From assembly GCF_019049245.1 (NCBI RefSeq), contig NZ_JAGMUK010000053.1, forward strand, positions 1 through 64,000: a stretch of DNA of 64,000 nt. The letters are read 5' to 3'. The notes under the pieces were generated by a model. That model was not told the DNA's origin, did no database searches, and saw only the letters and a program-made list of their open reading frames with translations. Each line of letters opens with the position of its first letter. The first letter of the stretch is position 1. Source of the stretch: Streptomyces sp. AC555_RSS877 (GTDB lineage Bacteria; Actinomycetota; Actinomycetes; Streptomycetales; Streptomycetaceae). Below, piece after piece: positions 19,771-28,121 of this stretch. Position numbers and translations under genes: made by a program.

Positions 19771-20351
19771 GTCGTCACTCCGAAGGTGCGGAAGAACCAG
19801 AGGGCAGAGGTGAGCCAGATGATCGTGAGCGCGGTGAAGACCAGACCGCCGACGAGGGGCAGCAGCCAGCCGGGGAGTCGCTCCGAACGGAGCAGCAGCA
19901 TCTTGGCACTGAAGGCACCGAAGAAGAAGCAACCCAGCAGGGAGTGCCACAAAACGCGCGAGTCGTACGTCTGATAGCCGAAAGCGTACAGACAGTGCAC
20001 CGCGACCGGAACCGACACCAAAAACGCCACCCGGCCCGACCACCGGTGCAGGGTCGACGACCAGGGAGGGCCCGGCAGCCTGCCGTACACCATCGCCGCC
20101 GAGACCACCTGGACGAGTGCGAAGAAGAACGCGACGGTGGCCAGCCACGACTTCACCGCCCCGGTGCTGCTGAAGCCGGCCAGGTTGAAGGCGGTCCCGG
20201 CCGGGTCGTGGACCTTGCCGTACACGCCCAGGCCCACCGCCACCGCGGCGGCGACGAGCGCCGGGACCAGGTAGCGGGCCGGGTGCGGGCGACGGTGGTC
20301 GGGCCCCGAGGGGGGAAAGCTCTGGGTGGCTGCGTTCGGGTCGACGGTCAT
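19767..20351 (-). CDS. Four- to five-helix membrane protein (DUF6529-like)
   Basis: The 194-residue protein has hydrophobic segments near residues 27-46, 68-88, 107-125, 137-152 and 160-182. His residues at the membrane edge (TLHRWSGR, VAVHCLYAFG, VLWHSLLG) recall b-type cytochromes or ferric-reductase-like proteins, so haem binding is possible but unproven. It is translationally coupled to the Rieske lipoprotein gene (4-base overlap), and the pair looks like a membrane electron-transfer unit. The family name is from memory and should be treated as tentative. Confidence 0.7.
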   Translation of the reverse strand: MTVDPNAATQSFPPSGPDHRRPHPARYLVPALVAAAVAVGLGVYGKVHDPAGTAFNLAGFSSTGAVKSWLATVAFFFALVQVVSAAMVYGRLPGPPWSSTLHRWSGRVAFLVSVPVAVHCLYAFGYQTYDSRVLWHSLLGCFFFGAFSAKMLLLRSERLPGWLLPLVGGLVFTALTIIWLTSALWFFRTFGVTT

Positions 20352-20369
20352 GAACGACTCCGGGAAGGG

Positions 20370-21038
20370 TCAAGGGGTGACAGGGCGTGCCGTGAGCTGC
20401 TGTCCGTCGATCGTCACCGCGCCGGTCTCCGGGTCGATCCGCGGTGCCGGGGAGGGTTCGTCGTCGCGGGTGAGGATGCCGACCTGCCGGCCGTCCGGCA
20501 GGACGATCCAGCCGCCGTCGACCTTCGCGCCGCGCACCGTCGCCGTGGCCCGGTACAGCCCGGACGGCTTCTTCGCCTTGTCGGCGGTGAAGCCGTACCG
20601 GTCGCCGTCGATGTCGACGGTTCCGCTGATCCGCTTGCCCTCCTTGAGGGTGCCGTTCAGCTCGGCGCCGTGCTTGCCGGTGAGCTTCATCGTGCCGTCT
20701 TCCTCGACGTCACCCTTCAGCCAGGACTCCTTCGCGCGGCCGTCGCAGAAGTACGCGACCGCCTTGCCGTCGCTCAGCGTCACGGCGACGGCGGCGGAGT
20801 CGTCGGTGGTGCGGCCCGCGTAGTCGGCGTCGGGGACCGGGACGCTGGAGGGGGACGCCGAGGACGGGGCAGGGGACGCGGTCGTCCCGGTGGGCGTCGG
20901 GGAGGCCGTGGCCTCCGGTGACGGTTCGGCGTACGAGGTGGAGGCGCTCTTCGTCCCCGTCGTCGCGTTCAGCGACAGCACGAACAGGCCGAGCAGCAGT
21001 CCCGCGAGCAGAGTGACGAGTGGTCCGGAGCGCTTCAT
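20370..21038 (-). CDS. Secreted or membrane-anchored protein of unknown function
   Basis: The 222-residue product starts MKRSGPLV and has one hydrophobic segment (LLAGLLLGLFVLSLNATTG). A Ser/Pro/Thr/Ala-rich linker of about 50 residues follows, then a compact domain with VAVTLSDGKAVAYFCDGR and repeated TG/DGxxYGFTADK-like beta elements. The extracellular domain looks all-beta; I do not recognise the family with confidence. The ATG at 21038 is chosen because it directly precedes the signal sequence. It lies 18 bases upstream of the DUF6529-like gene on the same strand, so the three genes from 19357 to 21038 probably form one operon. Confidence 0.75.
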   Translation of the reverse strand: MKRSGPLVTLLAGLLLGLFVLSLNATTGTKSASTSYAEPSPEATASPTPTGTTASPAPSSASPSSVPVPDADYAGRTTDDSAAVAVTLSDGKAVAYFCDGRAKESWLKGDVEEDGTMKLTGKHGAELNGTLKEGKRISGTVDIDGDRYGFTADKAKKPSGLYRATATVRGAKVDGGWIVLPDGRQVGILTRDDEPSPAPRIDPETGAVTIDGQQLTARPVTP

Positions 21039-21274
21039 GAAGGGCCTCCCCCGAGGCGAGCTTCCTGCCATCAGAGCGGACCGGGGCCCTCGCGTCCAGA
21101 GGCGCACGGGGGCGTTCTCGCCCCAAGTAGCGGATTTGCGCTGTACGAGTGACATTGGCAGGGTTCGCCACAAGACGCGGGCCCTGTCTCAGCGGGCGGG
21201 CGCCGCGCACCGGCTCCACGGGGGCTGACTAGGCTGGATGTACCAAGAGCCGTACATCAGCAAGGAGCATCGTC

Positions 21275-21643
21275 GTGGCGGTACGAGCGGTGAGGGGCGC
21301 CGTCCAACTCGAGCGGGACGAGGCCGGCCACATGGACGAGCAGGTCGGGGCCCTGCTCACCGCGGTCCTGGAGCGCAACGGCCTCACCCCGGACGACCTG
21401 ATCAGCATCTGGTTCACGGCCACGCCCGACCTGCACAGCGACTTCCCGGCCGCCGCGGCGCGCAAGCTCGGCACGGGCTTCGCCGACGTACCGCTGATCT
21501 GCGCCCAGGAGCTGGAGATCGAGGGCGCCATGCCCCGCGTCGTCCGCGTCCTCGCGCACATCGAGTCGGACCGGCCCCGCGCCGACATCGCGCACGTCTA
21601 CCTCGGCGCCGCGGCCGCCCTGCGCAAGGACATCGCCCAGTGA
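21275..21643 (+). CDS. aroH: Chorismate mutase, AroH class
   Basis: The enzyme converts chorismate to prephenate in phenylalanine and tyrosine synthesis. At 122 residues it fits the small trimeric AroH fold. VRAVRGAVQLERDE carries the first active-site Arg, LISIWFTATPDLHSDFPA is the family core, and PRVVRVLAHIESD lies in the C-terminal half. The GTG at 21275 has AAGGAG about 10 bases before it. A TAGGCT -10-like element lies at about 21229, after which tyrA overlaps directly. The pair supplies consecutive steps toward tyrosine. Confidence 0.94.
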   Translation: MAVRAVRGAVQLERDEAGHMDEQVGALLTAVLERNGLTPDDLISIWFTATPDLHSDFPAAAARKLGTGFADVPLICAQELEIEGAMPRVVRVLAHIESDRPRADIAHVYLGAAAALRKDIAQ

Positions 21644-22725
21644 GGACCGCCCTCGTCATCGGCACCGGACTCATCGGCACGTCCGCCGCCCTCGCCCTGT
21701 CCCAGCGGGGCGTCGTCGTCCACCTCGCCGACCACGACCCGGAGCAGGCCCGTACGGCCGCCGCGCTCGGCGCCGGCACCGACGAGGCGCCCGAGCAGCC
21801 CGTCGACCTCGCGATCGTCGCCGCCCCGCCCGCCCACGTGGCCGCGGTGCTCGCCGACGCGATGCGCCGGGGCCTGGCCCGCGGCTACCTCGACGTGGCC
21901 AGCGTCAAGGGCGGCCCGCGCCGCGAGCTGGAGGCGCTCGGCCTCGACCTGTCGTCGTACATCGGCAGCCACCCCATGTCGGGCCGTGAGAAGTCGGGCC
22001 CGCTGGCCGCCACCGGCGACCTCTTCGAGGGCCGCCCCTGGGTGCTGACACCGACCCGGGACACCGACACCGAGGTACTGAACCTGGCCCTCGAACTGGT
22101 CTCGCACTGCCGTGCCGTGCCGGTCGTCATGGACGCCGACGCCCACGACCGGGCCGTCGCCCTCGTCTCCCACATGCCCCACCTGGTCTCCAGCATGGTC
22201 GCCGCGCGCCTGGAGAACGCCGAGGAGGCCGCCGTACGGCTGTGCGGACAGGGCATCCGGGACGTGACCCGGATCGCCGCGTCCGACCCCGGGATGTGGA
22301 TCGACATCCTGTCCGCGAACCCGGGGCCGGTCGCCGACCTGCTCGCGGACGTCTCCGCCGACCTCGATGAGACGGTCCGGGCGCTCAGGGCCCTGCAGTC
22401 CTCCGACGAGGGCAAGCGGCGCGAGGGCACGACCGGCATCGAGGGCGTCCTGCGACGCGGCAACGCGGGCCAGGTCCGCGTGCCCGGCAAGCACGGGTCC
22501 GCCCCGCGGGTGTACGAGATCGTGGCCGTCCTCATCGACGACCAACCGGGCCAGCTGGCCCGCATCTTCGCGGACGCGGGGATGGCCGGGATCAACATCG
22601 AGGACGTACGGATCGAGCACGCGACCGGGCAGCAGGCCGGTCTGGTGCAGCTGACGGTGGAGCCGAAGGCGGTGCCGGTCCTGACGGCGGCGCTGCGGGA
22701 GCGGGGCTGGGCCATCCGCCAGTAG
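21640..22725 (+). CDS. tyrA: Prephenate dehydrogenase
   Basis: TyrA oxidatively decarboxylates prephenate to 4-hydroxyphenylpyruvate with NAD. The 361-residue protein starts with a Rossmann motif (ALVIGTGLIGTSAALAL). It contains SHPMSGREKSGP, the conserved substrate-binding block with the catalytic His, and VALVSHMPHLVSS. A C-terminal ACT domain (YEIVAVLIDDQPGQLARIFADAG) suggests allosteric control by an aromatic amino acid. The GTG start overlaps the aroH stop (GTGA). The frame is open well upstream, but the Rossmann motif begins three residues after this start. Confidence 0.95.
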   Translation: MRTALVIGTGLIGTSAALALSQRGVVVHLADHDPEQARTAAALGAGTDEAPEQPVDLAIVAAPPAHVAAVLADAMRRGLARGYLDVASVKGGPRRELEALGLDLSSYIGSHPMSGREKSGPLAATGDLFEGRPWVLTPTRDTDTEVLNLALELVSHCRAVPVVMDADAHDRAVALVSHMPHLVSSMVAARLENAEEAAVRLCGQGIRDVTRIAASDPGMWIDILSANPGPVADLLADVSADLDETVRALRALQSSDEGKRREGTTGIEGVLRRGNAGQVRVPGKHGSAPRVYEIVAVLIDDQPGQLARIFADAGMAGINIEDVRIEHATGQQAGLVQLTVEPKAVPVLTAALRERGWAIRQ

Positions 22726-22859
22726 GAAGGCCCCGCGGCACCAGGAGGAAGACCCCTCGGCAGCCGCCAGTAAGGAGGCCTCCGGCGAGCCAGTAACCTT
22801 GTGCGGGGTGCTTTCGGGTCCCCGCACACTCCCACCACGCACCAGGAAGGTGTCCCCCC

Positions 22860-23546
22860 GTGGAAAACGGCGCCGCCCCGCCCGTGATTGTCGCCATTGA
22901 CGGCCCCTCCGGCACGGGCAAGTCGAGCACGTCGAAGGCCGTCGCCGCCCAGCTCGGCCTGAGCTACCTCGACACCGGCGCCCAGTACCGGGCGATCACC
23001 TGGTGGATGGTGAGCAACGGGATAGACACCGAGGACCCGTCGGCGATCGCCGCGGCGGCAGGCAAGCCCGACATCGTCTCCGGCACCGACCCGGCGAACC
23101 CCACGATCACGGTCGACGGCACCGACGTGGCCGCCCCGATCCGCACCCAGGAGGTCACCTCCAAGGTCAGCGCGGTCAGCGCGGTGGCGGAGGTGCGGGC
23201 CCGGATCACCGAGCTGCAGCGCTCCATCGCGGCCACCGCCGAGGAGGGCATCGTCGTCGAGGGCCGCGACATCGGGACGACGGTGCTGCCCGACGCCGAC
23301 CTGAAGATCTTCCTCACCGCCTCGCCGGAGGCGCGGGCGGCCCGCCGCAGCGGTGAGCTGAAGGGCGCCGACGTCAACGCCACCCGCGAGGCCCTGATCA
23401 AGCGCGACGCGGCCGACTCCAGCCGCAAGACCTCGCCGCTCGCCAAGGCGGACGACGCGGTCGAGGTGGACACCACCGAGCTCACCCTGGCGCAGGTCAT
23501 CGAGTGCGTCGTCACGCTCGTCGAGGAGAAGCGGGCCTCGAAGTGA
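22860..23546 (+). CDS. cmk: Cytidylate kinase
   Basis: Cmk phosphorylates CMP and dCMP with ATP. The 228-residue protein has the P-loop GPSGTGKSS near residues 15-23, YLDTGAQYRAITW for nucleotide binding, VVEGRDIGTTVLPDADLKIFLTAS around the central part, and LIKRDAADSSRKTSPL containing the substrate- and phosphate-contacting Arg/Asp residues. The GTG start is preceded by AGGAAGG at the right distance. It heads the cmk-plsC-der set, a widely conserved gene cluster, and overlaps the acyltransferase gene by 4 bases. Confidence 0.96.
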   Translation: MENGAAPPVIVAIDGPSGTGKSSTSKAVAAQLGLSYLDTGAQYRAITWWMVSNGIDTEDPSAIAAAAGKPDIVSGTDPANPTITVDGTDVAAPIRTQEVTSKVSAVSAVAEVRARITELQRSIAATAEEGIVVEGRDIGTTVLPDADLKIFLTASPEARAARRSGELKGADVNATREALIKRDAADSSRKTSPLAKADDAVEVDTTELTLAQVIECVVTLVEEKRASK

Positions 23547-24196
23547 GCGTTGCGTCCGTGCCCTCGGAAAAGGGCGCCGAGGTCGGGCGGCGCATCGGCG
23601 TCGGCCTGATGTACGGGCTGTGGAAACCGCGCGTGCTCGGCGCCTGGCGGGTCCCCGCGACCGGCCCGGTGATCCTCGCCGTCAACCACTCCCACGTCAT
23701 CGACGGCCCGATGGTCATGGGCGTGGCGCCCCGGCCCACGCACTTCCTGATCAAGAAGGAAGCCTTCATCGGACCGCTCGACCCCTTCCTGCTCGGCATC
23801 GGGCAGGTCAAGGTGGACCGTGACACCACCGACCGTACGGCGATCACCCAGGCCCTGGGTGTGCTGGCGGACGGCGGCGTCCTCGGGATCTTCCCGGAGG
23901 GCACCCGCGGCGAGGGCGACTTCGCCGCACTGCGCGCCGGGCTCGCGTACTTCGCCGTACGCGGCGGTGCCCCGATCGTCCCGGTCGCCGTACTGGGAAG
24001 TTCCGACCGGCCCGGACGGTTGACCAAAGGGCTGCCCGCGCTGCGCAGCCGCGTCGACGTCGTCTTCGGCGACCCGTTCGAGGCCGGCGACGGCAGCGGA
24101 CGACGTACGCGCAAGGCGCTCGACGAGGCGACCGAACGCATCCAGAAGCAGCTCACCGCACACCTGGAAAACGCCAGGCGCCTGACCGGGCGCTAG
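23543..24196 (+). CDS. plsC: 1-acyl-glycerol-3-phosphate acyltransferase family protein
   Basis: The protein likely acylates lysophosphatidic acid at the cytoplasmic membrane face during phospholipid synthesis. The 217-residue sequence has the acyltransferase HX4D box (NHSHVID), FLIKKEAF (block II), IFPEGTRGEGD (block III) and PIVPVAVLGS (block IV). The GTG at 23543 overlaps the cmk stop (GTGA), giving coupled translation. plsC between cmk and der is a common actinobacterial arrangement. The exact acyl acceptor is assumed from the family. Confidence 0.9.
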   Translation: MSVASVPSEKGAEVGRRIGVGLMYGLWKPRVLGAWRVPATGPVILAVNHSHVIDGPMVMGVAPRPTHFLIKKEAFIGPLDPFLLGIGQVKVDRDTTDRTAITQALGVLADGGVLGIFPEGTRGEGDFAALRAGLAYFAVRGGAPIVPVAVLGSSDRPGRLTKGLPALRSRVDVVFGDPFEAGDGSGRRTRKALDEATERIQKQLTAHLENARRLTGR

Positions 24197-24275
24197 GCGA
24201 CACTGAGTAGTGGATCAACCCGGACAAACGGTTGGGTGTTCCACCGATCACCACGATGAACGAGGTACGGACTTC

Positions 24276-25751
24276 ATGAACGACCACATCCACTCCGACG
24301 GCTCGGGCGAGGAGCACGACCACGGAGCGCTTGGCGACGCCGAGTACGCGGAGTTCATGGAGCTCGCCGCGGAAGAGGGCTTCGACGTCGAGGACGTCGA
24401 GGGAGCGATCGAGGCGGCCGGTCACGGACCGCTGCCCGTTCTCGCCGTCGTCGGCCGCCCGAACGTCGGCAAGTCGACACTGGTGAACCGCATCATCGGC
24501 CGCCGCGAGGCCGTCGTCGAGGACAAGCCCGGTGTCACCCGGGACCGCGTCACCTACGAGGCCGAGTGGGCGGGCCGCCGCTTCAAGCTCGTCGACACCG
24601 GCGGCTGGGAGCAGGACGTCCTCGGCATCGACGCCTCGGTGGCCGCGCAGGCCGAGTACGCGATCGAGGCGGCCGACGCGGTCGTGTTCGTCGTGGACGC
24701 CAAGGTCGGCGCGACCGACACCGACGAGGCGGTCGTGCGACTGCTGCGCAAGGCCGGCAAGCCCGTGGTGCTGGCCGCCAACAAGGTCGACGGCCAGAGC
24801 GGCGAGGCCGACGCGGCCTACCTGTGGTCCCTGGGCCTGGGCGAACCGCACCCCATCTCCGCGCTGCACGGCCGCGGCACCGGCGACATGCTGGACGCCG
24901 TCCTGGAGGCCCTGCCGGACGCGCCCGAGCAGACCTTCGGCACCGCCGTCGGCGGTCCGCGCCGCATCGCCCTCATCGGCCGCCCGAACGTCGGCAAGTC
25001 CTCGCTGCTGAACAAGGTGGCGAACGAGGAGCGCGTCGTCGTCAACGAGGTCGCGGGCACCACCCGCGACCCGGTCGACGAGCTGATCGAACTCGGCGGC
25101 ATCACCTGGAAGTTCGTCGACACGGCGGGCATCCGCAAGCGCGTCCACCTCCAGCAGGGCGCCGACTACTACGCCTCGCTGCGCACCGCGGCCGCCGTGG
25201 AGAAGGCCGAGGTGGCGGTCATCCTGATCGACGCCTCCGAGTCCATCTCGGTCCAGGACCAGCGCATCGTCACCATGGCGGTGGAAGCGGGCCGCGCCCT
25301 CGTCATCGCCTACAACAAGTGGGACACCCTCGACGAGGAGCGCCGCTACTACCTGGAGCGCGAGATCGAGACCGAGTTCGCCCAGGTCGCCTGGGCGCCC
25401 CGGGTGAACGTGTCGGCGCTCACCGGACGCCACATGGAGAAGCTGGTCCCGGCGATCGAGACGGCGCTGGCCGGCTGGGAGACCCGCGTCCCCACGGGCC
25501 GCCTGAACGCCTTCCTCGGCGAGCTGGTCGCCGCCCACCCGCACCCCATCCGGGGCGGCAAGCAGCCCCGCATCCTGTTCGGCACCCAGGCCGGCACCAA
25601 GCCGCCGCGGTTCGTGCTCTTCGCCTCCGGCTTCATCGAGGCGGGCTACCGGCGCTTCATCGAGCGCCGTCTGCGTGAGGAGTTCAGCTTCGAGGGGACG
25701 CCGATCCACATCTCGGTGCGGGTGCGCGAGAAGCGCGGCAGGAAGAAGTGA
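24276..25751 (+). CDS. der: Ribosome-associated GTPase Der (EngA)
   Basis: Der is an essential double GTPase needed for 50S ribosome assembly. Two GTPase domains are visible, with GRPNVGKS loops near residues 60 and 235, matching DTGGW and DTAGI switch motifs, and NKVD/NKWD specificity motifs. The C-terminal KH-like domain ends in basic residues (EKRGRKK). An acidic, His-rich N-terminal extension of about 50 residues is typical of actinobacterial Der. The ATG at 24276 has GAGGT 9 bases upstream and is preferred over the GTG at 24210. A terminator follows at 25766-25800. Confidence 0.96.
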   Translation: MNDHIHSDGSGEEHDHGALGDAEYAEFMELAAEEGFDVEDVEGAIEAAGHGPLPVLAVVGRPNVGKSTLVNRIIGRREAVVEDKPGVTRDRVTYEAEWAGRRFKLVDTGGWEQDVLGIDASVAAQAEYAIEAADAVVFVVDAKVGATDTDEAVVRLLRKAGKPVVLAANKVDGQSGEADAAYLWSLGLGEPHPISALHGRGTGDMLDAVLEALPDAPEQTFGTAVGGPRRIALIGRPNVGKSSLLNKVANEERVVVNEVAGTTRDPVDELIELGGITWKFVDTAGIRKRVHLQQGADYYASLRTAAAVEKAEVAVILIDASESISVQDQRIVTMAVEAGRALVIAYNKWDTLDEERRYYLEREIETEFAQVAWAPRVNVSALTGRHMEKLVPAIETALAGWETRVPTGRLNAFLGELVAAHPHPIRGGKQPRILFGTQAGTKPPRFVLFASGFIEAGYRRFIERRLREEFSFEGTPIHISVRVREKRGRKK

Positions 25752-25765
25752 CGCAGGCATGAAAC

Positions 25766-25800
25766 AGGGCGGCCCCCCAGACCGGGGAGCCGCCCTCTTT
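25766..25800 (+). terminator. Terminator after der
   Basis: AGGGCGGC (25766-25773) pairs with GCCGCCCT (25789-25796), with a CCCC/GGGG pairing inside the loop, and is followed by CTTT. It starts 15 bases after the der stop and lies against the 3' end of the convergent small gene, so it may serve both. Confidence 0.8.
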
Positions 25801-25806
25801 CCTGCC

Positions 25807-26199
25807 TCAGATGCCCCTGCGCAGTCCGGGCGGCAGCGCCGCCGGTACGTGGTGCATCCCCGTGCTGTGCTGCGGTCCGATCTGCCCCACCCGCTGCCAC
25901 TGCGACTGCTGACGGGCGTTGTGCGCCCCCGCGCTGTAGGCGCTGTAGGAGGTGCTGAACGAGCCCGTACTGTGCGGGATGTTCCCGAAGGCGGTGAAGC
26001 CCAACTCGTCCTCGCCACTGCGGTCACCCGGCAGGGAACGGAACGACTTGACGTACTCGGCGTAGAGCGCGTCGTAGATCGGCGTGGCCGATGGGCCGCC
26101 GGTGGGCTCCTGAGCCGACCGTGCAGACGGGATCGGATGGAAGGAGTGGCGGCGGGGAACGTCGTAGGTGTGCACGTATGTCCAAACGACCCCGCACAT
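25807..26199 (-). CDS. Small conserved-looking protein of unknown function
   Basis: The 130-residue frame has real-gene character: varied composition, Tyr/Ser/Gln-rich C-terminal half, and segments such as PIYDALYAEYVKSFRSLPGD and DELGFTAFGNIP that do not look like frame shadow. A start at ATG 26199 has no clear ribosome site; a GTG about 8 codons inside is an alternative. I remember similar proteins in other Streptomyces, always uncharacterised, but cannot name the family safely. It converges with der across a shared terminator and lies downstream of the unknown gene at 26297 on the same strand. Confidence 0.55.
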   Translation of the reverse strand: MCGVVWTYVHTYDVPRRHSFHPIPSARSAQEPTGGPSATPIYDALYAEYVKSFRSLPGDRSGEDELGFTAFGNIPHSTGSFSTSYSAYSAGAHNARQQSQWQRVGQIGPQHSTGMHHVPAALPPGLRRGI

Positions 26200-26296
26200 G
26201 AAGAGATGCGGTCGGGCGGCAGGCCTTCAGGGGCGCGACCAGCCGTGTACCACCCGTAGCCGCCGACGGTCGCACACCCTCTCCCGGCTGGCGCGG

Positions 26297-27079
26297 TCAG
26301 GTCCCCGCAAGCGGCATCGCGGCCGCCACCAGCTTCCCGTTGGCCGCCGCCTTGTCCAGCGCGTCCCGCAGCAGGTCCTCCCGCGGCTGCCGCCCGATCG
26401 ATCCCACCGGCGCGGCGAACATCAGCACCTGCTGGTGCTTGTTCGCGGCGGCCCGCCAGCTCTCGGTCACCTGCAACGGCTGATGTGCCTGCCACCACGC
26501 CACCGGCTGTCCGCCGTTCGGCGAGGGCTGGAGCACCGCGTGCAGCCGGCCCACGGCCAACAGCACCGACCAGCCGTGCAGTACGGAAGGCGCGGAGTCG
26601 ATCGTCGTCAGCGGCATGAACCCCTGCTCGATGAGCAGCGGCAGGAAGTCGTCGCCGATCCCCGTCGCACCGGGCCGCACGATCGGCGCGGTCGGCTCGA
26701 CCACCAGCGCCGGGTACAACTCCCCGTTGATCAGGACCAGTCCGCTGGTCACACCGAGCACGGCCTGCTCGGGCGCGATCTTGTCCGGCTCCAGGTCGAC
26801 GGTGTCGCCGGTGATGGACTTCACCGCTCCCTGGAGCTGCTCCTCGGTGACCTGGACGACCTGCGAGGGCAGGCAGCTGGCGTGGGCGAAGGCGAGGACG
26901 GCGGTCTCGTCGCCGATGAACAGGACGGTGCTGGTGCGCTCCTGCTGGGAGTCGCCCTGGGTGCGGCAGGAGGTGCAGTCGTAACTGCCGGGGGCGTTCT
27001 CTCCGGCGAGCAGCCGGTCGGCTTCTTCGTCGCCGATCTCGGCGCGTACCTCGTCGCTGACGTCGAGCATGCGCGGCAC
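26297..27079 (-). CDS. Conserved protein of unknown function
   Basis: The 260-residue, mainly soluble protein starts MPRMLDVSDEVRAEIGDEEAD and has a possible metal site CTSCRTQGD near residue 35, with a further Cys at FAHASCLPSQV. It has no signal peptide or membrane segment. A late segment with HQQVLMFAAPVGSIGRQ followed by the helix REDLLRDALDKAAANGKL looks like the end of an alpha/beta domain. I do not recognise a named family. The GTG at 27079 has GGGAG 6 bases upstream; ATG 27070 is an alternative. Confidence 0.72.
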   Translation of the reverse strand: MPRMLDVSDEVRAEIGDEEADRLLAGENAPGSYDCTSCRTQGDSQQERTSTVLFIGDETAVLAFAHASCLPSQVVQVTEEQLQGAVKSITGDTVDLEPDKIAPEQAVLGVTSGLVLINGELYPALVVEPTAPIVRPGATGIGDDFLPLLIEQGFMPLTTIDSAPSVLHGWSVLLAVGRLHAVLQPSPNGGQPVAWWQAHQPLQVTESWRAAANKHQQVLMFAAPVGSIGRQPREDLLRDALDKAAANGKLVAAAMPLAGT

Positions 27080-27509
27080 GGGTGGCTCCCTCGGGATGTG
27101 GTGCGTGGCGGGGCCGGGTGGCTCCCGCCCGTGAACCGGGCGGGTCCCGGGCTCATGAAGGAGACAACGGGTGATCTGTGGCGGGAGTCACGCTCCACGG
27201 CGAACGGAATCGAACCATCCACAGGGCGAGGTCACCTTTGGTACGGGATCCGGAAATCACCGCCAACTCCTCCAAAAGCAAAGGAGGTTGAGCCGGAGAA
27301 GTGGGTCGTGGATCGTCGAGGTGACTGGTCGACAAATCACGAAATCGGCGAATGAAGTAGGTGGCCGAAAAATGTTGATGCCCGAGGTCACGGCGAACAC
27401 CCGCTTCGGGGGACCCCGGGTCCCCGCCCGGTCCGCCGACCGGGTGGGCCGCCGAGCGCGCCGGACGCGCCGCGACGGGGATCCGGCCCACGTTGCTTAG
27501 CGTGGGCCG
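27080..27509. other. Intergenic region upstream of rpf-like gene
   Basis: This 430-base spacer separates two divergent genes. It is AT-richer around 27220-27390. Many Streptomyces rpf-type genes have a cyclic-di-AMP (ydaO) riboswitch; I looked for its conserved elements and did not find them here. The only clear signal is TAGCGT at 27498-27503, a -10-like element six bases before the ATG. Confidence 0.45.
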
Positions 27510-28121
27510 ATGCACCCGAAGCCGATCAAGCTCGCTCTGGCCGCGGCCCTGTTCTGCGCCCTCGCCTCGGGCGTCGCGCACGCGGCACCGCCACCACCGG
27601 CTCCCGGACCGTCCTCGTTCCGCGTGCCCTACGAGTGTGCCGAGGACCAGTGGCCCTGGGGCTGCATCGCCGAGTGCGAGAGCGGCGGGCGGTGGAACGT
27701 CAACACCGGAAACGGCTTCTACGGGGGACTGCAGTTCTGGCAGCCCACCTGGGAGGCGTTCGGCGGACTGAAATACGCCCCGCGTGCCGATCTCGCCACC
27801 CGCGAGGAGCAGATCGCCGTCGCCCAGGAGGTGGTGGCCGTGCAGGGCTGGGAAGCCTGGCCGGTCTGTTCCAAGAGGTACGGGCTCAAGGGCCGTATGC
27901 ACACGGTGAAAGCCGGCGACACGCTCGCGGCCATCGCGCGCAAGTACGACGTCAAGGGCGGCTGGCAGGAGCTCTACCAGGCGAACAAGGACATGATCGG
28001 CGACCATCCGGACCGTCTGAACCCGGGCACGCTGCTGGTCATCCCGAAGGGCTCGGCCCGGGCCTTCGCCGTGTTCGGCCCGCCGCTTCCCGCAACCGGA
28101 ACTCGCTCGCCTCTCCACTGA
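27510..28121 (+). CDS. Secreted resuscitation-promoting-factor-like lytic protein with LysM domain
   Basis: The 203-residue protein has a signal peptide (residues 1-25, cleavage after AHA) and a Pro-rich linker. A transglycosylase-like Rpf domain follows, with WGCIAECESGGRWNVNTGNG containing the catalytic Glu and YGGLQFWQPTWEAFGG. A LysM peptidoglycan-binding domain (HTVKAGDTLAAIARKYDV to TLLVIP) ends it. Rpf enzymes cleave glycan strands and help spores or dormant cells resume growth. A TAGCGT hexamer 6 bases before the ATG suggests a leaderless mRNA. The last 83 bases overlap the 3' end of the convergent livF gene, beyond the LysM domain. Confidence 0.93.
   Translation: MHPKPIKLALAAALFCALASGVAHAAPPPPAPGPSSFRVPYECAEDQWPWGCIAECESGGRWNVNTGNGFYGGLQFWQPTWEAFGGLKYAPRADLATREEQIAVAQEVVAVQGWEAWPVCSKRYGLKGRMHTVKAGDTLAAIARKYDVKGGWQELYQANKDMIGDHPDRLNPGTLLVIPKGSARAFAVFGPPLPATGTRSPLH

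Noticed and set aside
19716..20921. Long open frame on the + strand opposite the Rieske and membrane genes
   Set aside because: Its translation is Arg/Gly/Glu-rich without any motif. The minus-strand genes carry clear Rieske ligands and membrane helices, so this is a GC-bias artefact.
27080..27509. Possible cyclic-di-AMP riboswitch before the rpf-like gene
   Set aside because: Such switches precede many Streptomyces rpf genes, but none of the conserved stems or loop sequences could be found, and the start looks leaderless.
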